From contig NZ_BMVP01000011.1 in NCBI RefSeq assembly GCF_014650775.1, forward strand, positions 1 to 64,000: a stretch of 64,000 bases of DNA. Direction: 5' to 3'. Numbering within the stretch: the stretch's first letter is position 1; the number at the start of each line of letters is the position of its first letter. The translations under genes were made by a program, and so were the position numbers. The notes below the pieces were generated by a model that did not search any database, had not been told where the DNA came from, and was given only the letters and a program-made list of their open reading frames with translations. Positions 28,248 through 37,390 of the stretch are shown in pieces. The DNA comes from Streptomyces cirratus (GTDB lineage: Bacteria; Actinomycetota; Actinomycetes; Streptomycetales; Streptomycetaceae).

Positions 28248-29146
28248 AGGGCGGGCCTCTCGGCGGCCGGCTTGTGCTCGGCGATCGCGGCGAACTCCTC
28301 CACCGTCAGGGACTCCCCGCGGGCCTGCGGGGAGACGCCCGCGGCGACCAGGGCGGCCTCGGCGCCCGCGGCGGAACCGGCCCAGCCGGCGAGGGCGGCG
28401 CGCAGGGTCTTGCGGCGCTGTGCGAAGGCCGCGTCGACGACCGCGAACACCTCCGCCTTGGAGGCGGTGGTCTTGATCGGCTCGGAGCGGCGGACCAGCG
28501 AGACCAGACCGGAGTCGACGTTGGGGGCGGGCCAGAACACCTTGCGGCCGATGGATCCGGCCCGCTTGACGTGCGCGTACCAGTTGGCCTTGACGGAAGG
28601 CACCCCGTAGACCTTGTTGCCCGGCTCGGCGGCGAGCCGGTCGGCGACCTCCGCCTGCACCATCACCAGCGTCCGCTCGATGGTCGGGAAGCGGTCGAGC
28701 ATCGTGAGCAGGACGGGCACGGCCACGTTGTACGGGAGGTTCGCGACGAGCGCGGTCGGCGCGGGGCCGGGCAGCTCGGTGACGAGCATGGCGTCGGAGT
28801 GCACGAGCGCGAAGCGGTCCTTGCGCCCGGGCATCCGTGCCTCGATGGTGGCGGGCAGCGCGGCGGCGAGGACGTCGTCGATCTCGACGGCGGTGACCCG
28901 GTCCGCGGCCTCCAGCAGCGCGAGCGTGAGGGAACCCAGACCCGGCCCGACCTCCACGACCACGTCGTCCGGCCGCACCTCGGCGGTGCGCACGATCCGG
29001 CGGACCGTGTTGGCGTCGATGACGAAGTTCTGGCCCTTCTGCTTCGTCGGCCGGACGCCGAGTACGGCGGCCAGTTCCCGGATGTCGGCCGGGCCGAGGA
29101 GGGCGTCGGAGGGTGTCTCGTTGGGCTGCTGCTCTGCGGTGCTCAC
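28244..29146 (-). CDS. rsmA: 16S rRNA adenine dimethyltransferase (A1518/A1519)
   Basis: RsmA (KsgA) dimethylates two adjacent adenines near the 3' end of 16S rRNA. The 300-residue protein has KQKGQNFVID, the SAM motif VVEVGPGLGSLTLALLE, LVANLPYNVAVPVL (the catalytic NLPY) and VFWPAPNVDSGLV. Its GTG at 29146 overlaps the rpf stop by 4 nt, and its stop overlaps ispE, so rpf, rsmA and ispE form one coupled operon. Confidence 0.96.
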   Translation of the reverse strand: MSTAEQQPNETPSDALLGPADIRELAAVLGVRPTKQKGQNFVIDANTVRRIVRTAEVRPDDVVVEVGPGLGSLTLALLEAADRVTAVEIDDVLAAALPATIEARMPGRKDRFALVHSDAMLVTELPGPAPTALVANLPYNVAVPVLLTMLDRFPTIERTLVMVQAEVADRLAAEPGNKVYGVPSVKANWYAHVKRAGSIGRKVFWPAPNVDSGLVSLVRRSEPIKTTASKAEVFAVVDAAFAQRRKTLRAALAGWAGSAAGAEAALVAAGVSPQARGESLTVEEFAAIAEHKPAAERPAL

Positions 29147-31077
29147 CGGTAAAGCCTACGGCCGCAGTGGGGCCAGGGAGTCGCCCCCCGCTGCACGTAG
29201 AGCTTCTTGGCCCGGTAGGTCTGCTCCGCGCCCGGGGCGTCCTGGGGCCGGCCGCTGCCGCCGAGGCTCTGCCAGGTGCTGACGTCGAACTGGTAGAGCC
29301 CGCCGTAGGTTCCGGACGCGTCGGTGGCGGAGGGCCGGCCGCCGGACTCGCACTGGGCCAACGCGTCCCAGTCGAGGCCGTCGGCGCCCGCGACGGAGGT
29401 CGGCAGCGGCTTCGTGCCGACCTTGACGAGCTGGGTGACGGGCTCGCGGATCACCTCGTCGGAGATCCGGCGGGGCTTCTCCCGTACGCCGTTGACGGTG
29501 CGCAGGCTGTAGGTGACCCGGCGGGCCCCGGGCCGGCCGGCGCGTTCCACCAGCTCGGTACCGGCGAAGAGGCTGTCGTCCTCGGCCCGCTCGGTCTCGA
29601 AGGGGATGCGTTCCTCGCGGACCTCGTGGATTCCGGTGATGCGCAGCACGGTGACGGTCTGCCCGTCGCGGGGGAAGGAGTCGGGCGGGACGGAGGTGGT
29701 GTCCTGGCCGCGCAGGGTGATGCCGGCCTGGCCGAGGGCTTCGCGGACGGTGGCGGCGTTGGTGCGGATGGTCGTCTCGTGGCCGTCGGCCATGAAGGTG
29801 ACGCCGCGTTCGGTGCGGACGGTGAGGGTGAGCCCGGCGCGCGGTACGGCGGTGGCCGGGGCGGCGGAGAGGTAGGCGCCTTCGGCGCGGACGCCGATCT
29901 GGTGCAGGGCGCCTTCGACGGTGCGGGCGGTGGTCCACACCTGGCGGGGAGCTCCGTCGAGGGTGAGGTGGAGGGGCCGCCCGTAGCGGACGACGACCTC
30001 CTCGCCGTCTTCGAGGGCGGTGTCCCGGCCGGGGGCGACGAGGTCGTGGGGGCCGACGCCGAGGTCTTCGGCGGCGAGCAGTTCGTCCACGCCGTCGGCG
30101 AAGGTGTGGAGGGTGCGGGGGACGCCGTCGACGGTGAGGCGGACCGTTTTGTCGGCGGCGACGAACGCGGTGGTGCCGCCCGCGAGGAAGGCGACGACCA
30201 GGGCCTGGGGGACGATGCGGCGCCAGTGGTCGGGGCCGGCGGTCGCGGTCGCGGGCGCCGCGCGGCGTCTTCCGGTGCCGGTCGCGGCGGGGGCGGGCGG
30301 GGGGTTCTCGCTCCGGCGCCTGCGGCCGGGTCCGGTCTCGGCGGGGGGCCAGGCGGTGGCACCCGCGGCTTCCGGGCGCCGGCGCCTGCCGGGGCCCGCG
30401 GGTTCCTCCGCCGGGGTGCGGGACGGGTCCTCGTGCGGGGCGGCGGGACGACCGCGGCCCTTGCGGCGCCGTGCGGGACGCGGGGCCGGGACGGCCGGGT
30501 CCGGATCCCGCGGCGTGGGGTGCCCGGGCTCCTCGCGCGGGGCGAGGAGGCTGCGTAGCGGGCTGTCGTAGGGGTCGCCGGGCGGGGTTTCGAGCCGGCC
30601 GTCGTACGGGCCGCCGTCCCGGTCTTCGCGAAGGCTCCCGTACGGGTCGCCGGCTCGGCCCTCGCCCTGGCCGTCGTACGGGCCGCCGACGCGATGGCCT
30701 CCGTACGGGTCGCCGGCTCGCCCCTCGCCCTGGCCGTCATACGGGCCGCCGACACGATGGCCTCCGTACGGGTCGCCGGCTCGCCCCTCGCCCTGGCCGT
30801 CGTACGGGCCGCCGACACGATGGCCTCCGTACGGGGAGTCGCCGTGGCCGCCGTAACGGGCCTCGTAAGGGCCGTCGTACGGGGCTTCGCCGGGGCCGCC
30901 CGGGTGGGGCGGCCGGGTGGGCGGGGGCCAGAGGGCCGGGGAGGTCCAGCTCGGGGCCGGGCCGTCGGCGCCGCGCGGCCAGGCCGCCGCGGCGGTGTCC
31001 CACTCGTCCCGCGCCCCGGCCGGCCGGGGCTCGGCCGTCTGTGCGGCACGGCCGCCACTGCCCTGTGTCTCGCTCAC
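29143..31077 (-). CDS. Resuscitation-promoting-factor-like protein (DUF348 x3, G5, transglycosylase)
   Basis: The 644-residue protein has a long Pro/Gly/Arg-rich cytoplasmic start with three 21-residue repeats, one membrane helix (about 286-307), three DUF348 repeats (312 to about 470), a G5 domain (about 475-560) and a C-terminal lysozyme-like Rpf domain with WDALAQCESGG (catalytic Glu577) and a Cys pair. Rpf proteins cleave peptidoglycan during spore germination and growth. This is RpfB-type architecture. The GTG at 31077 has a GGAG before it; the first in-frame start (31143) gives an unlikely extension. It is followed directly by rsmA with a 4-nt overlap. Confidence 0.9.
   Translation of the reverse strand: MSETQGSGGRAAQTAEPRPAGARDEWDTAAAAWPRGADGPAPSWTSPALWPPPTRPPHPGGPGEAPYDGPYEARYGGHGDSPYGGHRVGGPYDGQGEGRAGDPYGGHRVGGPYDGQGEGRAGDPYGGHRVGGPYDGQGEGRAGDPYGSLREDRDGGPYDGRLETPPGDPYDSPLRSLLAPREEPGHPTPRDPDPAVPAPRPARRRKGRGRPAAPHEDPSRTPAEEPAGPGRRRRPEAAGATAWPPAETGPGRRRRSENPPPAPAATGTGRRRAAPATATAGPDHWRRIVPQALVVAFLAGGTTAFVAADKTVRLTVDGVPRTLHTFADGVDELLAAEDLGVGPHDLVAPGRDTALEDGEEVVVRYGRPLHLTLDGAPRQVWTTARTVEGALHQIGVRAEGAYLSAAPATAVPRAGLTLTVRTERGVTFMADGHETTIRTNAATVREALGQAGITLRGQDTTSVPPDSFPRDGQTVTVLRITGIHEVREERIPFETERAEDDSLFAGTELVERAGRPGARRVTYSLRTVNGVREKPRRISDEVIREPVTQLVKVGTKPLPTSVAGADGLDWDALAQCESGGRPSATDASGTYGGLYQFDVSTWQSLGGSGRPQDAPGAEQTYRAKKLYVQRGATPWPHCGRRLYR
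30638..30826 (-). repeat. 63-bp in-frame tandem repeat in the rpf-like gene
   Basis: Three 63-bp units (starting 30638, 30701 and 30764) differ at only a few positions and encode GDPYGGHRVGGPYDGQGEGRA. The repeat lies in the cytoplasmic region before the membrane helix. Its near-identity suggests recent expansion. Confidence 0.9.
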
Positions 31078-31192
31078 GACGATCGCTCCACGTGTCCGGC
31101 CCCACTGGTTCGGGCACGGCACCCTAGCGGGAACGGCCGTCACTCATCAAAGCCGCAGCGCTACCCAGCGTGTCGGACGGGTCCCGGGGGCC

Positions 31193-32071
31193 TCAGTAGC
31201 CGAAGGCGCGGGCCGTGTTGGCGGCCAGGGCGGTGGCCATCGCGTCCTCGTCCAGGCCGCGGACCGCAGCCATCGCCCGTACCGTCAGCGGAATGAGATA
31301 GGGGGCGTTCGGCCGCCCCCGGTACGGCGCGGGGGTGAGGTACGGGGCGTCCGTCTCCACGAGCACCAGCTCCAGCGGGGCCACCGCGAGCGCCTCGCGC
31401 AGCGGCGCGGCGTTCTTGAAGGTGACGGTCCCGGCGAAGGACATGTAGTACCCGGCGGCGGCGCACTCGCGGGCCATCTCGGCGTCCCCGGAGTAGCAGT
31501 GGAAGACGGTCCGCTCGGGGGCGCCCTCCTCGCGCAGCACGCGCAGTACGTCGGCGTGGGCGTCCCGGTCGTGGATGACCAGGGCCTTGCCCCGGCGTTT
31601 GGCGATCTCGATGTGCGCACGGAAGGACCGCTCCTGCGCGGCCATGCCCTCGGGCCCGGTGCGGAAGTAGTCCAGTCCGGTCTCCCCGACCGCCTTGACG
31701 TGGGGGAGCGAGGCCAGCGCCTCGATCTCGGCCAGCGCGTCGTCCAGCGCCCCCTCGCCGCCGCCGGTCCGGACGCCCTGCCCCGGCCGGCCTCCCCCGG
31801 GATCCCCGTGGACGATGCGGGGCGCTTCGTTCGGGTGAAGGGCGACGGCGGCGTGGACGTTCTCGTACGCGGCGGCGGTCTCGGCGGCCCAGTGCGAGCC
31901 CTTCACGTCGCAGCCGACCTGGACGACGGTGGTCACTCCCACGGAGGCCGCCTTGGCCAGGCCTTCTTCGACGGTTCCGGACTGCATGTCCAGATGGGTG
32001 TGCGAGTCGGCGACCGCCACCCGCAGCGGTTCGGGCAACGGGGGCGGCGCGTCGTTCGGGGTGCGGCTCAT
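31193..32071 (-). CDS. tatD: TatD-family metal-dependent hydrolase (DNase)
   Basis: The 292-residue TIM-barrel protein has ADSHTHLD, VGETGLDYFRTG, VIHDRDAH, VFHCYSG and VETDAPYLTP, the metal-binding set of TatD DNases. Such enzymes trim 3' ends and act in DNA repair. TAAGAT lies 8 nt before the ATG at 32071 and no clear ribosome site is present, which fits leaderless transcription. The cluster of Gly and Arg near residues 89-107 is a small insertion in a loop. Confidence 0.92.
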   Translation of the reverse strand: MSRTPNDAPPPLPEPLRVAVADSHTHLDMQSGTVEEGLAKAASVGVTTVVQVGCDVKGSHWAAETAAAYENVHAAVALHPNEAPRIVHGDPGGGRPGQGVRTGGGEGALDDALAEIEALASLPHVKAVGETGLDYFRTGPEGMAAQERSFRAHIEIAKRRGKALVIHDRDAHADVLRVLREEGAPERTVFHCYSGDAEMARECAAAGYYMSFAGTVTFKNAAPLREALAVAPLELVLVETDAPYLTPAPYRGRPNAPYLIPLTVRAMAAVRGLDEDAMATALAANTARAFGY

Positions 32072-32169
32072 GAGGCCGATCTTATGACCGGCCGGGCGGG
32101 CGGGTCTCGCCGCTCGCCCGCCGCCCGTCCGCTGCTCACCGGCGGCTCACCGGCGGCTCACCTTGCCGC

Positions 32170-32670
32170 TCATCCGCGGAAGAGGCTCCGCAGCCGGGCC
32201 AGCGGCCCGCGCCGTACGGCCGGGGATCCGGCGGGTACCGGACCGGGTCCCTCGTGCGTGAGCGGCGCCTTGCGCGGCTTGGGCGGCCGCGGGGTGTCCT
32301 GCGTGGCCGGGACGGGTCCCGCGATACCGGGGTGGATGGCCTGGTGGTAGAGCTGGTCGAGCATGCCGAGGACCGACTTGACCTGTCCCTCGCGCATGAT
32401 GCGGACCACGTGGCCGCCGCAGTTCATGCAGGTCGGGTTGGACAGGGGCGACGGAACCCGCTCGCTGTCGGCCGTGTACACGATGAAGGGCTGGCCCTTG
32501 CCGTCCACGTGGTGTTCGATCTCGTACCCCTGCTCCCAGCCGTACCCGCACTTCATGCAGGCGAACGAGTACGCCTCGTGCACCGTGTGCACGGACGGCC
32601 TCGGCGGGGCGGCGGGTATGGCGGTGGCGGCGGTCGGTGCGGGTGCCGGGGTCTCAGCGATCTCACTCAT
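32170..32670 (-). CDS. Conserved zinc-ribbon-like protein
   Basis: The 166-residue protein has a Pro/Ala-rich start, two Cys pairs spaced as a zinc ribbon (CMKCGYGWEQGYEIEHHVD and, about 45 residues later, CMNCGGHVV), and a Pro/Arg-rich tail. No enzyme motif is visible, and no specific role is known to me. GAGGAGC precedes the ATG at 32670. An inverted repeat lies just upstream of the ribosome site. Confidence 0.8.
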   Translation of the reverse strand: MSEIAETPAPAPTAATAIPAAPPRPSVHTVHEAYSFACMKCGYGWEQGYEIEHHVDGKGQPFIVYTADSERVPSPLSNPTCMNCGGHVVRIMREGQVKSVLGMLDQLYHQAIHPGIAGPVPATQDTPRPPKPRKAPLTHEGPGPVPAGSPAVRRGPLARLRSLFRG

Positions 32671-32686
32671 GCCAGCTCCTCTTGTT

Positions 32687-32707
32687 CCACTGGTGCATTG
32701 CCAGTGG
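32687..32707 (-). promoter_or_regulatory. Inverted repeat in the leader of the zinc-ribbon gene
   Basis: CCACTGG-N7-CCAGTGG is a perfect 7-bp dyad directly upstream of the GAGGAGC ribosome site. It could be an operator or a leader hairpin. The remaining 120 bases up to rsmI are AT-richer than average and probably hold the promoter. Confidence 0.45.
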
Positions 32708-32829
32708 ACGCCTCTTCGGGCGGGAGCGCATCAGGCCCTGTCCAGTGTTGGGCGGACTTTGGGCCACTCATGCCAAAAAGGGCCGGTGCGCGGTCTGAGC
32801 TTTGCTTTTCAGGTTATCTCTTTACCGAT

Positions 32830-33726
32830 CTACGCCTCGTTCCGTGCCGCATTCTTTGCCGCCACCACCGCGTCGAAGACGTCGCGCTTGGGTACGCCGG
32901 CCTCGGCGGCGACCGCCGCGATGGCCTCCTTGCGCCGCTCCCCCGCCTCCTCGCGCACGCGCACCCTGCGCACCAGCTCCTCGTCGTCGACGTCGCCCGG
33001 TGCGGCGGCGGGTGCGCCCTCGACCACGACCGTGATCTCGCCGCGCACTCCTTCGGCGGCCCAGACCGCCAGATCGGCGAGAGCGCCGCGCTTGACCTCC
33101 TCGTAGGTCTTGGTCAGTTCGCGGCACACCGCGGCCCGCCGGCCCCCGCCGAACACCTCGGCCATCGCGGCCAGGGTGTCGTCCAGCCGGTGCGGGGCCT
33201 CGAAGTAGACGAGCGTGCGCCGCTCGCCCTCGACCTCCCGGAGCCGGCCGAGGCGCTCGCCCGCCTTCCGCGGCAGGAAGCCCTCGAAGCAGAACCGGTC
33301 CACGGGCAGCCCCGACAGGGCGAGCGCGGTCAGCACGGCGGAGGGGCCGGGGACGGCGGTGACCTTGATGTCCTTGGTCACGGCGGCGGCGACGAGGCGG
33401 TAGCCGGGGTCGGAGACCGAGGGCATCCCGGCGTCGGTGACCAGCAGGACCCGCTTGCCGGACTCCAGGGCCTCGACCAGTTCGGGGGTGCGGGCGGACT
33501 CGTTGCCCTCGAAGTACGACAGCACGCGCCCGGTGGTGTGCACGCCGAGCCCCTGGGTGAGCCGGCGCAGCCGCCGGGTGTCCTCGGCGGCGATCACGTC
33601 GGCCCGCTCCAGCTCGGCCCCGAGGCGCGGCGGGGCGTCGGCGAGGTCGCCGATCGGGGTCCCGGCGAGCACGAGCACGCCGGTGGTGGAGGGGGTCACG
33701 GCGGCGCGGGGCTGGTCAGTCGTCAC
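32830..33726 (-). CDS. rsmI: 16S rRNA (cytidine-1402-2'-O)-methyltransferase
   Basis: The 298-residue SAM enzyme of the tetrapyrrole-methylase fold has VLAGTPIGDLADAP, IAAEDTRRLRRL, TDAGMPSVSDPGYRL, VPGPSAVLTALALSGLP and YFEAPHRL, diagnostic for RsmI. It methylates the ribose of C1402 in 16S rRNA. GAGAGGA precedes the GTG at 33726. It diverges from pmt with a 78-bp gap. Confidence 0.95.
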   Translation of the reverse strand: MTTDQPRAAVTPSTTGVLVLAGTPIGDLADAPPRLGAELERADVIAAEDTRRLRRLTQGLGVHTTGRVLSYFEGNESARTPELVEALESGKRVLLVTDAGMPSVSDPGYRLVAAAVTKDIKVTAVPGPSAVLTALALSGLPVDRFCFEGFLPRKAGERLGRLREVEGERRTLVYFEAPHRLDDTLAAMAEVFGGGRRAAVCRELTKTYEEVKRGALADLAVWAAEGVRGEITVVVEGAPAAAPGDVDDEELVRRVRVREEAGERRKEAIAAVAAEAGVPKRDVFDAVVAAKNAARNEA

Positions 33727-33791
33727 CGGTCCATCCTCTCAGCCGCCCCATGGGACTCGCGCAGGCACTGGGGTTCCCCCAGCCGCGTTCC

Positions 33792-33797
33792 CTACGA
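33792..33797 (+). promoter_or_regulatory. -10 element of a probable leaderless pmt promoter
   Basis: TACGAT ends 7 nt before the pmt GTG at 33805 and no ribosome site is seen, which fits transcription starting at the start codon. No convincing -35 is present. Confidence 0.5.
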
Positions 33798-33804
33798 TGA
33801 TCCG

Positions 33805-35571
33805 GTGACCAGTACCGCGACGCCGCCGCCCAGCCCCGCGGGGGCCCCGCCCGTGCCGTCGGGCGGGGGTGGCCCCGAACCCGAGCCGCCCGTCTGGCTC
33901 CGCCGCCTGCGCGGCTTCGGCTACGCCCCGCGCGTGCGGGGCGCGGACGTCCGTACCCGCCTCGTGCCCCCGTACGCGCACCCCTCCGAGCAGCTGTGGA
34001 CGGCGCTCGGCGTGCCCGTCGCGGCGCGCGAGCGCTGGCAGCGCGTCATGGCCTGGGTGGGGCCGCTGCTGGTGACGCTGGTCGCGGGGGTGCTGCGGTT
34101 CGCGCACCTGGGCAGCCCGAAGGCGGTGATATTCGACGAGACGTACTACGCGAAGGACGCGTGGGCCACGATCCGGCAGGGCTACGAGGCGAGTTGGCCC
34201 AAGGACGTCGACAAGTCGATCCTCGCCGACCCGAGCGGGGTCGCTCTGCCGCTGGAGCCGGGGTACGTCGTCCACCCGCCGGTCGGGAAGTGGGTGATCG
34301 GCCTCGGCGAGTGGATGTTCGGTTTCGATCCGTTCGGCTGGCGGTTCATGACCGCGGTGCTGGGCACCTTGTCCGTTCTGATGCTGTGCCGGATCGGCCG
34401 GCGGCTGTTCCGCTCGACGTTCCTGGGCTGTCTGGCCGGTGCGCTGCTGGCGGTGGACGGGCTGCACCTGGTGATGAGCCGGACCGCGCTGCTCGACCTG
34501 GTCCTGATGTTCTTCGTGCTGGCGGCGTTCGGGGCGCTGGTCATCGACCGGGACCGGACGCGGGCGCGGCTCGCGGCGGCGCTGCCGGTGGACGCCGACG
34601 GCCGCGCCCGGCCGGACGCGGCCGTCGCGCAGACGCTGCGGCTGGGGTGGCGCCCGTACCGGCTGCTGGCGGGCGTCTGTCTGGGCCTGGCGTTCGGCAC
34701 GAAGTGGAACGGCCTGGTGGTGCTGGCATTCTTCGGCGTGCTGACCGTGCTGTGGGACGCGGCCGCGCGCCGCACGGCGGGCGCGGGCGCCCCGTACGCG
34801 GCGATGCTGCGCCGGGACGCGCTGCCGGGGTTCCTTTCGACGGTGCCCGTGGCGATCGGCGTCTACCTGGCGTCGTGGACGGGCTGGCTCCTGAGCGCGG
34901 ACGACGGCAAGGGCGGGTACTTCCGCGACTGGGGCGCCAAGAACGACCGGCACAGCTCCCTGTCCTGGCTGCCGGAGTGGCTGCGCAGTCTGTGGCACTA
35001 CGAGACCGAGGTGTACAAGTTCCACGTCGGCCTGACCTCGGGTCACACGTACGAGTCGAACCCGTGGAGCTGGCTGGTGCTGGGCCGGCCCGTCTCCTAC
35101 TTCTACGAGTCCCCCGCGCCCGGCACCGACGGCTGCCCGGCGACGGAGACGGGCAAGTGCGCCCGCGAGGTGCTGGCCCTGGGCACGCCGCTGCTGTGGT
35201 GGGCGGGCTGCTTCGCGCTGCTGTACGTGCTGTGGCGGTGGTTCTTCCGCCGCGACTGGCGGGCGGGCGCGATCGCGTGCGCACTGGCTGCGGGCCTGCT
35301 GCCGTGGTTCAACTACCAGGAACGCACGATCTTCTTCTTCTACGCGGTGGTCTTCGTCCCGTACCTGTGCCTGGCGGTCGCGATGATGATCGGCGCCCTC
35401 CTGGGCCCAGCGGGTTCCTCGGAGCGCCGCCGCGCCCTGGGCGCGATCGGCGCGGGCGTCCTGGTCCTGTTGATCATCTGGAACTTCATCTATTTCTGGC
35501 CGATCTACACGGGCGGCACCCTCCCCATGGACTCCTGGCGCGGCCGCATGTGGCTGGACACCTGGGTTTGA
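33805..35571 (+). CDS. pmt: Dolichyl/polyprenyl-phosphate-mannose protein O-mannosyltransferase
   Basis: Pmt transfers mannose from polyprenyl phosphate mannose to secreted proteins. The 588-residue polytopic membrane protein has the PMT signature VIFDETYYAKDAWATIRQGY with the DE catalytic pair, LEPGYVVHPPVGKWVIGLG, and LSWLPEWLRSLWHYETEVYKFHVGL, with about ten further hydrophobic segments and WFNYQERTIFFFYAVVF at the C-end. In streptomycetes it is also the phage phiC31 receptor glycosylation enzyme. GTG at 33805 is the only reasonable start. A T-tailed terminator follows. Confidence 0.95.
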   Translation: MTSTATPPPSPAGAPPVPSGGGGPEPEPPVWLRRLRGFGYAPRVRGADVRTRLVPPYAHPSEQLWTALGVPVAARERWQRVMAWVGPLLVTLVAGVLRFAHLGSPKAVIFDETYYAKDAWATIRQGYEASWPKDVDKSILADPSGVALPLEPGYVVHPPVGKWVIGLGEWMFGFDPFGWRFMTAVLGTLSVLMLCRIGRRLFRSTFLGCLAGALLAVDGLHLVMSRTALLDLVLMFFVLAAFGALVIDRDRTRARLAAALPVDADGRARPDAAVAQTLRLGWRPYRLLAGVCLGLAFGTKWNGLVVLAFFGVLTVLWDAAARRTAGAGAPYAAMLRRDALPGFLSTVPVAIGVYLASWTGWLLSADDGKGGYFRDWGAKNDRHSSLSWLPEWLRSLWHYETEVYKFHVGLTSGHTYESNPWSWLVLGRPVSYFYESPAPGTDGCPATETGKCAREVLALGTPLLWWAGCFALLYVLWRWFFRRDWRAGAIACALAAGLLPWFNYQERTIFFFYAVVFVPYLCLAVAMMIGALLGPAGSSERRRALGAIGAGVLVLLIIWNFIYFWPIYTGGTLPMDSWRGRMWLDTWV

Positions 35572-35606
35572 AGCCCCGGCAGACCTGGATGAACAGAGTG
35601 CGGAGA

Positions 35607-35637
35607 GGTCCGGCGCCGACGGGGCGCCGGACCTTTT
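35607..35637 (+). terminator. Intrinsic terminator after pmt
   Basis: GGTCCGGCGCC and GGCGCCGGACC form a perfect 11-bp stem with a 5-nt loop and are followed by TTTT, the most classic terminator in this window. Confidence 0.93.
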
Positions 35638-35730
35638 CCGTGGAGGTCGAGAACCGGCCAGGACGTTCCGGTCCGGTAACGAGGCGTGTCCGGCCGTTTC
35701 GCAGCGCGTAAGGTCCACACCAAGGGTTCT

Positions 35731-35742
35731 TGAACACGTTCA
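35731..35742. promoter_or_regulatory. Dyad upstream of the penicillin-binding protein gene
   Basis: TGAAC-AC-GTTCA forms a 5-bp inverted repeat within a TTCTTGAACACGTTCAG stretch, about 30 nt before the start. It may be an operator; the binder is unknown. Confidence 0.4.
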
Positions 35743-35770
35743 GGGGCCGTGGCCCGGGGAGGGGACGCAA

Positions 35771-37390
35771 GTGAACGGGGCGGCGAAGGGTGCCATCGTC
35801 GGCGGGGTGTTCCTCGCGATGGTCGGCGGGGCCGGTTGGGGCGTGTACACGCTGGTCTGGGAGGACGGAGGCGGGGCGACGGGCCTGGCGGCCACCGCCA
35901 AGGAGACCGGCCCGCCGAGCACGAAGGAGACCGAGCGGACCGCGAAGGACTTCCTCGCCGCCTGGGCCTCGGGGGACTACCGGGCGGCCGCCGACCTGAC
36001 GAACAACGCGCAGGAAGCGCAGACCGCGGTAGCCGACTTCGCGGCCAAGGCGTACGTGTCGAAGGCCGTGATCACTCCCGGCACGCCGACCGGCACCACC
36101 GTGCCGTTCAAGGTCGAGGCGGAGGTCACGTACGAGGGCACGACCAAGCCCCTCGCCTACGACTCCCGGCTGACCGTCGTCCGCGGCGTCTCCACCGGGA
36201 AGGCGCTGGTCGACTGGCAGCCCTCGGTCCTCCACCCGCAGCTCCAGAAGGGCGAACGACTGCGCGTCGCAGCGCCCGCGAACGCGCCGGTCAAGACCGT
36301 GGACCACGGCGGTGCGGAGCTGACCGCGGAGAAGTACCCCTCGCTGGGCCCGGTCCTCGCCGAGCTGACCCGGGCCTACGGCACGAAGGCGGGCGGCAGA
36401 CCCGGCGCGGCGCTGTTCATCGAGCCGGCCGGGGCGGGCACGCCGCAGCGCACGCTGCTGACCTTGACGGAGGGCGAGCCCGCCACGCTCACGACGTACC
36501 TGGACGCGCGGGTGCAGGCGGCGGCGGAGAAGGCCGTGTCCCGCTACCCGGAGTCCTCGGTGGTCGCCGTCCAGCCCAGCACCGGCCACGTCCTGGCCGT
36601 GGCGAACAACCGCAAGGACGGCTTCAACGCGGCGATGCAGGGCGCCCGCGCCCCCGGCTCGACGATGAAGATCGTGACGGCGGCGATGCTGCTCGACCGG
36701 GGCAAGGCGGCCGCCGACAAACCGGCGGAGTGCGTCAAGGAAGCGGCCTGGGGCGGCCGCACGTTTCACAACCTGAACGACTTCGAGCTGCCCGGCGCGA
36801 GTTTCGCGACCAGCTTCGCCAAGTCCTGCAACACCGCCTTCATCAAGCAGATCGACGACGTCAAGGACGACGCGGCGCTGGCGAAGGAGGCGAAGGAGGT
36901 CTTCGGCATCGGCCTGGACTGGAAGACGGGCGTCAAGTCGGTCGACGGCAAGGTCCCCGTCACCTCGGGTGCGGAGGCGGCGGCCGAGTACATCGGGCAG
37001 GGGAACATCACCATGAACCCGCTGAACGTCGCCTCCCTCACGGCCACGGCGCGCACCGGGCAGTTCCACCAGCCGCTGCTGGTCGCACCGGAGCTGGACG
37101 GCCGGTCGGTCGCGGCGGCGGCGCGCGGGATGAAGCCGTCGGTGCGCCAGCAGCTGGTGTCGATGATGCGGCTGACGGCGTCGAGCGGGACGGCCGCGGG
37201 CACGATGTCCTCGGTCGGCGGCGACAAGGGCGCGAAGACCGGCTCGGCGGAGGTGGACGGCGTCAGCCCGGACAGCTGGTTCACCGGCTTCAGTGACGAC
37301 GTGGCGGCCGCCGCCATGGTCGAAGCGGGCGGCCACGGCGCGGATGCGGCGGGCCCCATCGTCGCCGCCGTGCTCTCCGCCGCTCCCTGA
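35771..37390 (+). CDS. Penicillin-binding protein transpeptidase with NTF2-like domain
   Basis: The 539-residue protein has one N-terminal membrane helix (GAIVGGVFLAMVGGAGWGVYTL), an NTF2-like MecA_N-type domain (about 50-150), then a penicillin-binding transpeptidase with the active-site GSTMKI (SxxK), the SCN motif in FAKSCNTAF and KTGSAEV. It builds peptide cross-links in the cell wall. GTG at 35771 follows GGGGAGGGGACGC. Its place between pmt and ssgE suggests a role in the developmental cell wall, which is inference. A 28-bp repeat and hairpin follow the gene. Confidence 0.92.
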   Translation: MNGAAKGAIVGGVFLAMVGGAGWGVYTLVWEDGGGATGLAATAKETGPPSTKETERTAKDFLAAWASGDYRAAADLTNNAQEAQTAVADFAAKAYVSKAVITPGTPTGTTVPFKVEAEVTYEGTTKPLAYDSRLTVVRGVSTGKALVDWQPSVLHPQLQKGERLRVAAPANAPVKTVDHGGAELTAEKYPSLGPVLAELTRAYGTKAGGRPGAALFIEPAGAGTPQRTLLTLTEGEPATLTTYLDARVQAAAEKAVSRYPESSVVAVQPSTGHVLAVANNRKDGFNAAMQGARAPGSTMKIVTAAMLLDRGKAAADKPAECVKEAAWGGRTFHNLNDFELPGASFATSFAKSCNTAFIKQIDDVKDDAALAKEAKEVFGIGLDWKTGVKSVDGKVPVTSGAEAAAEYIGQGNITMNPLNVASLTATARTGQFHQPLLVAPELDGRSVAAAARGMKPSVRQQLVSMMRLTASSGTAAGTMSSVGGDKGAKTGSAEVDGVSPDSWFTGFSDDVAAAAMVEAGGHGADAAGPIVAAVLSAAP

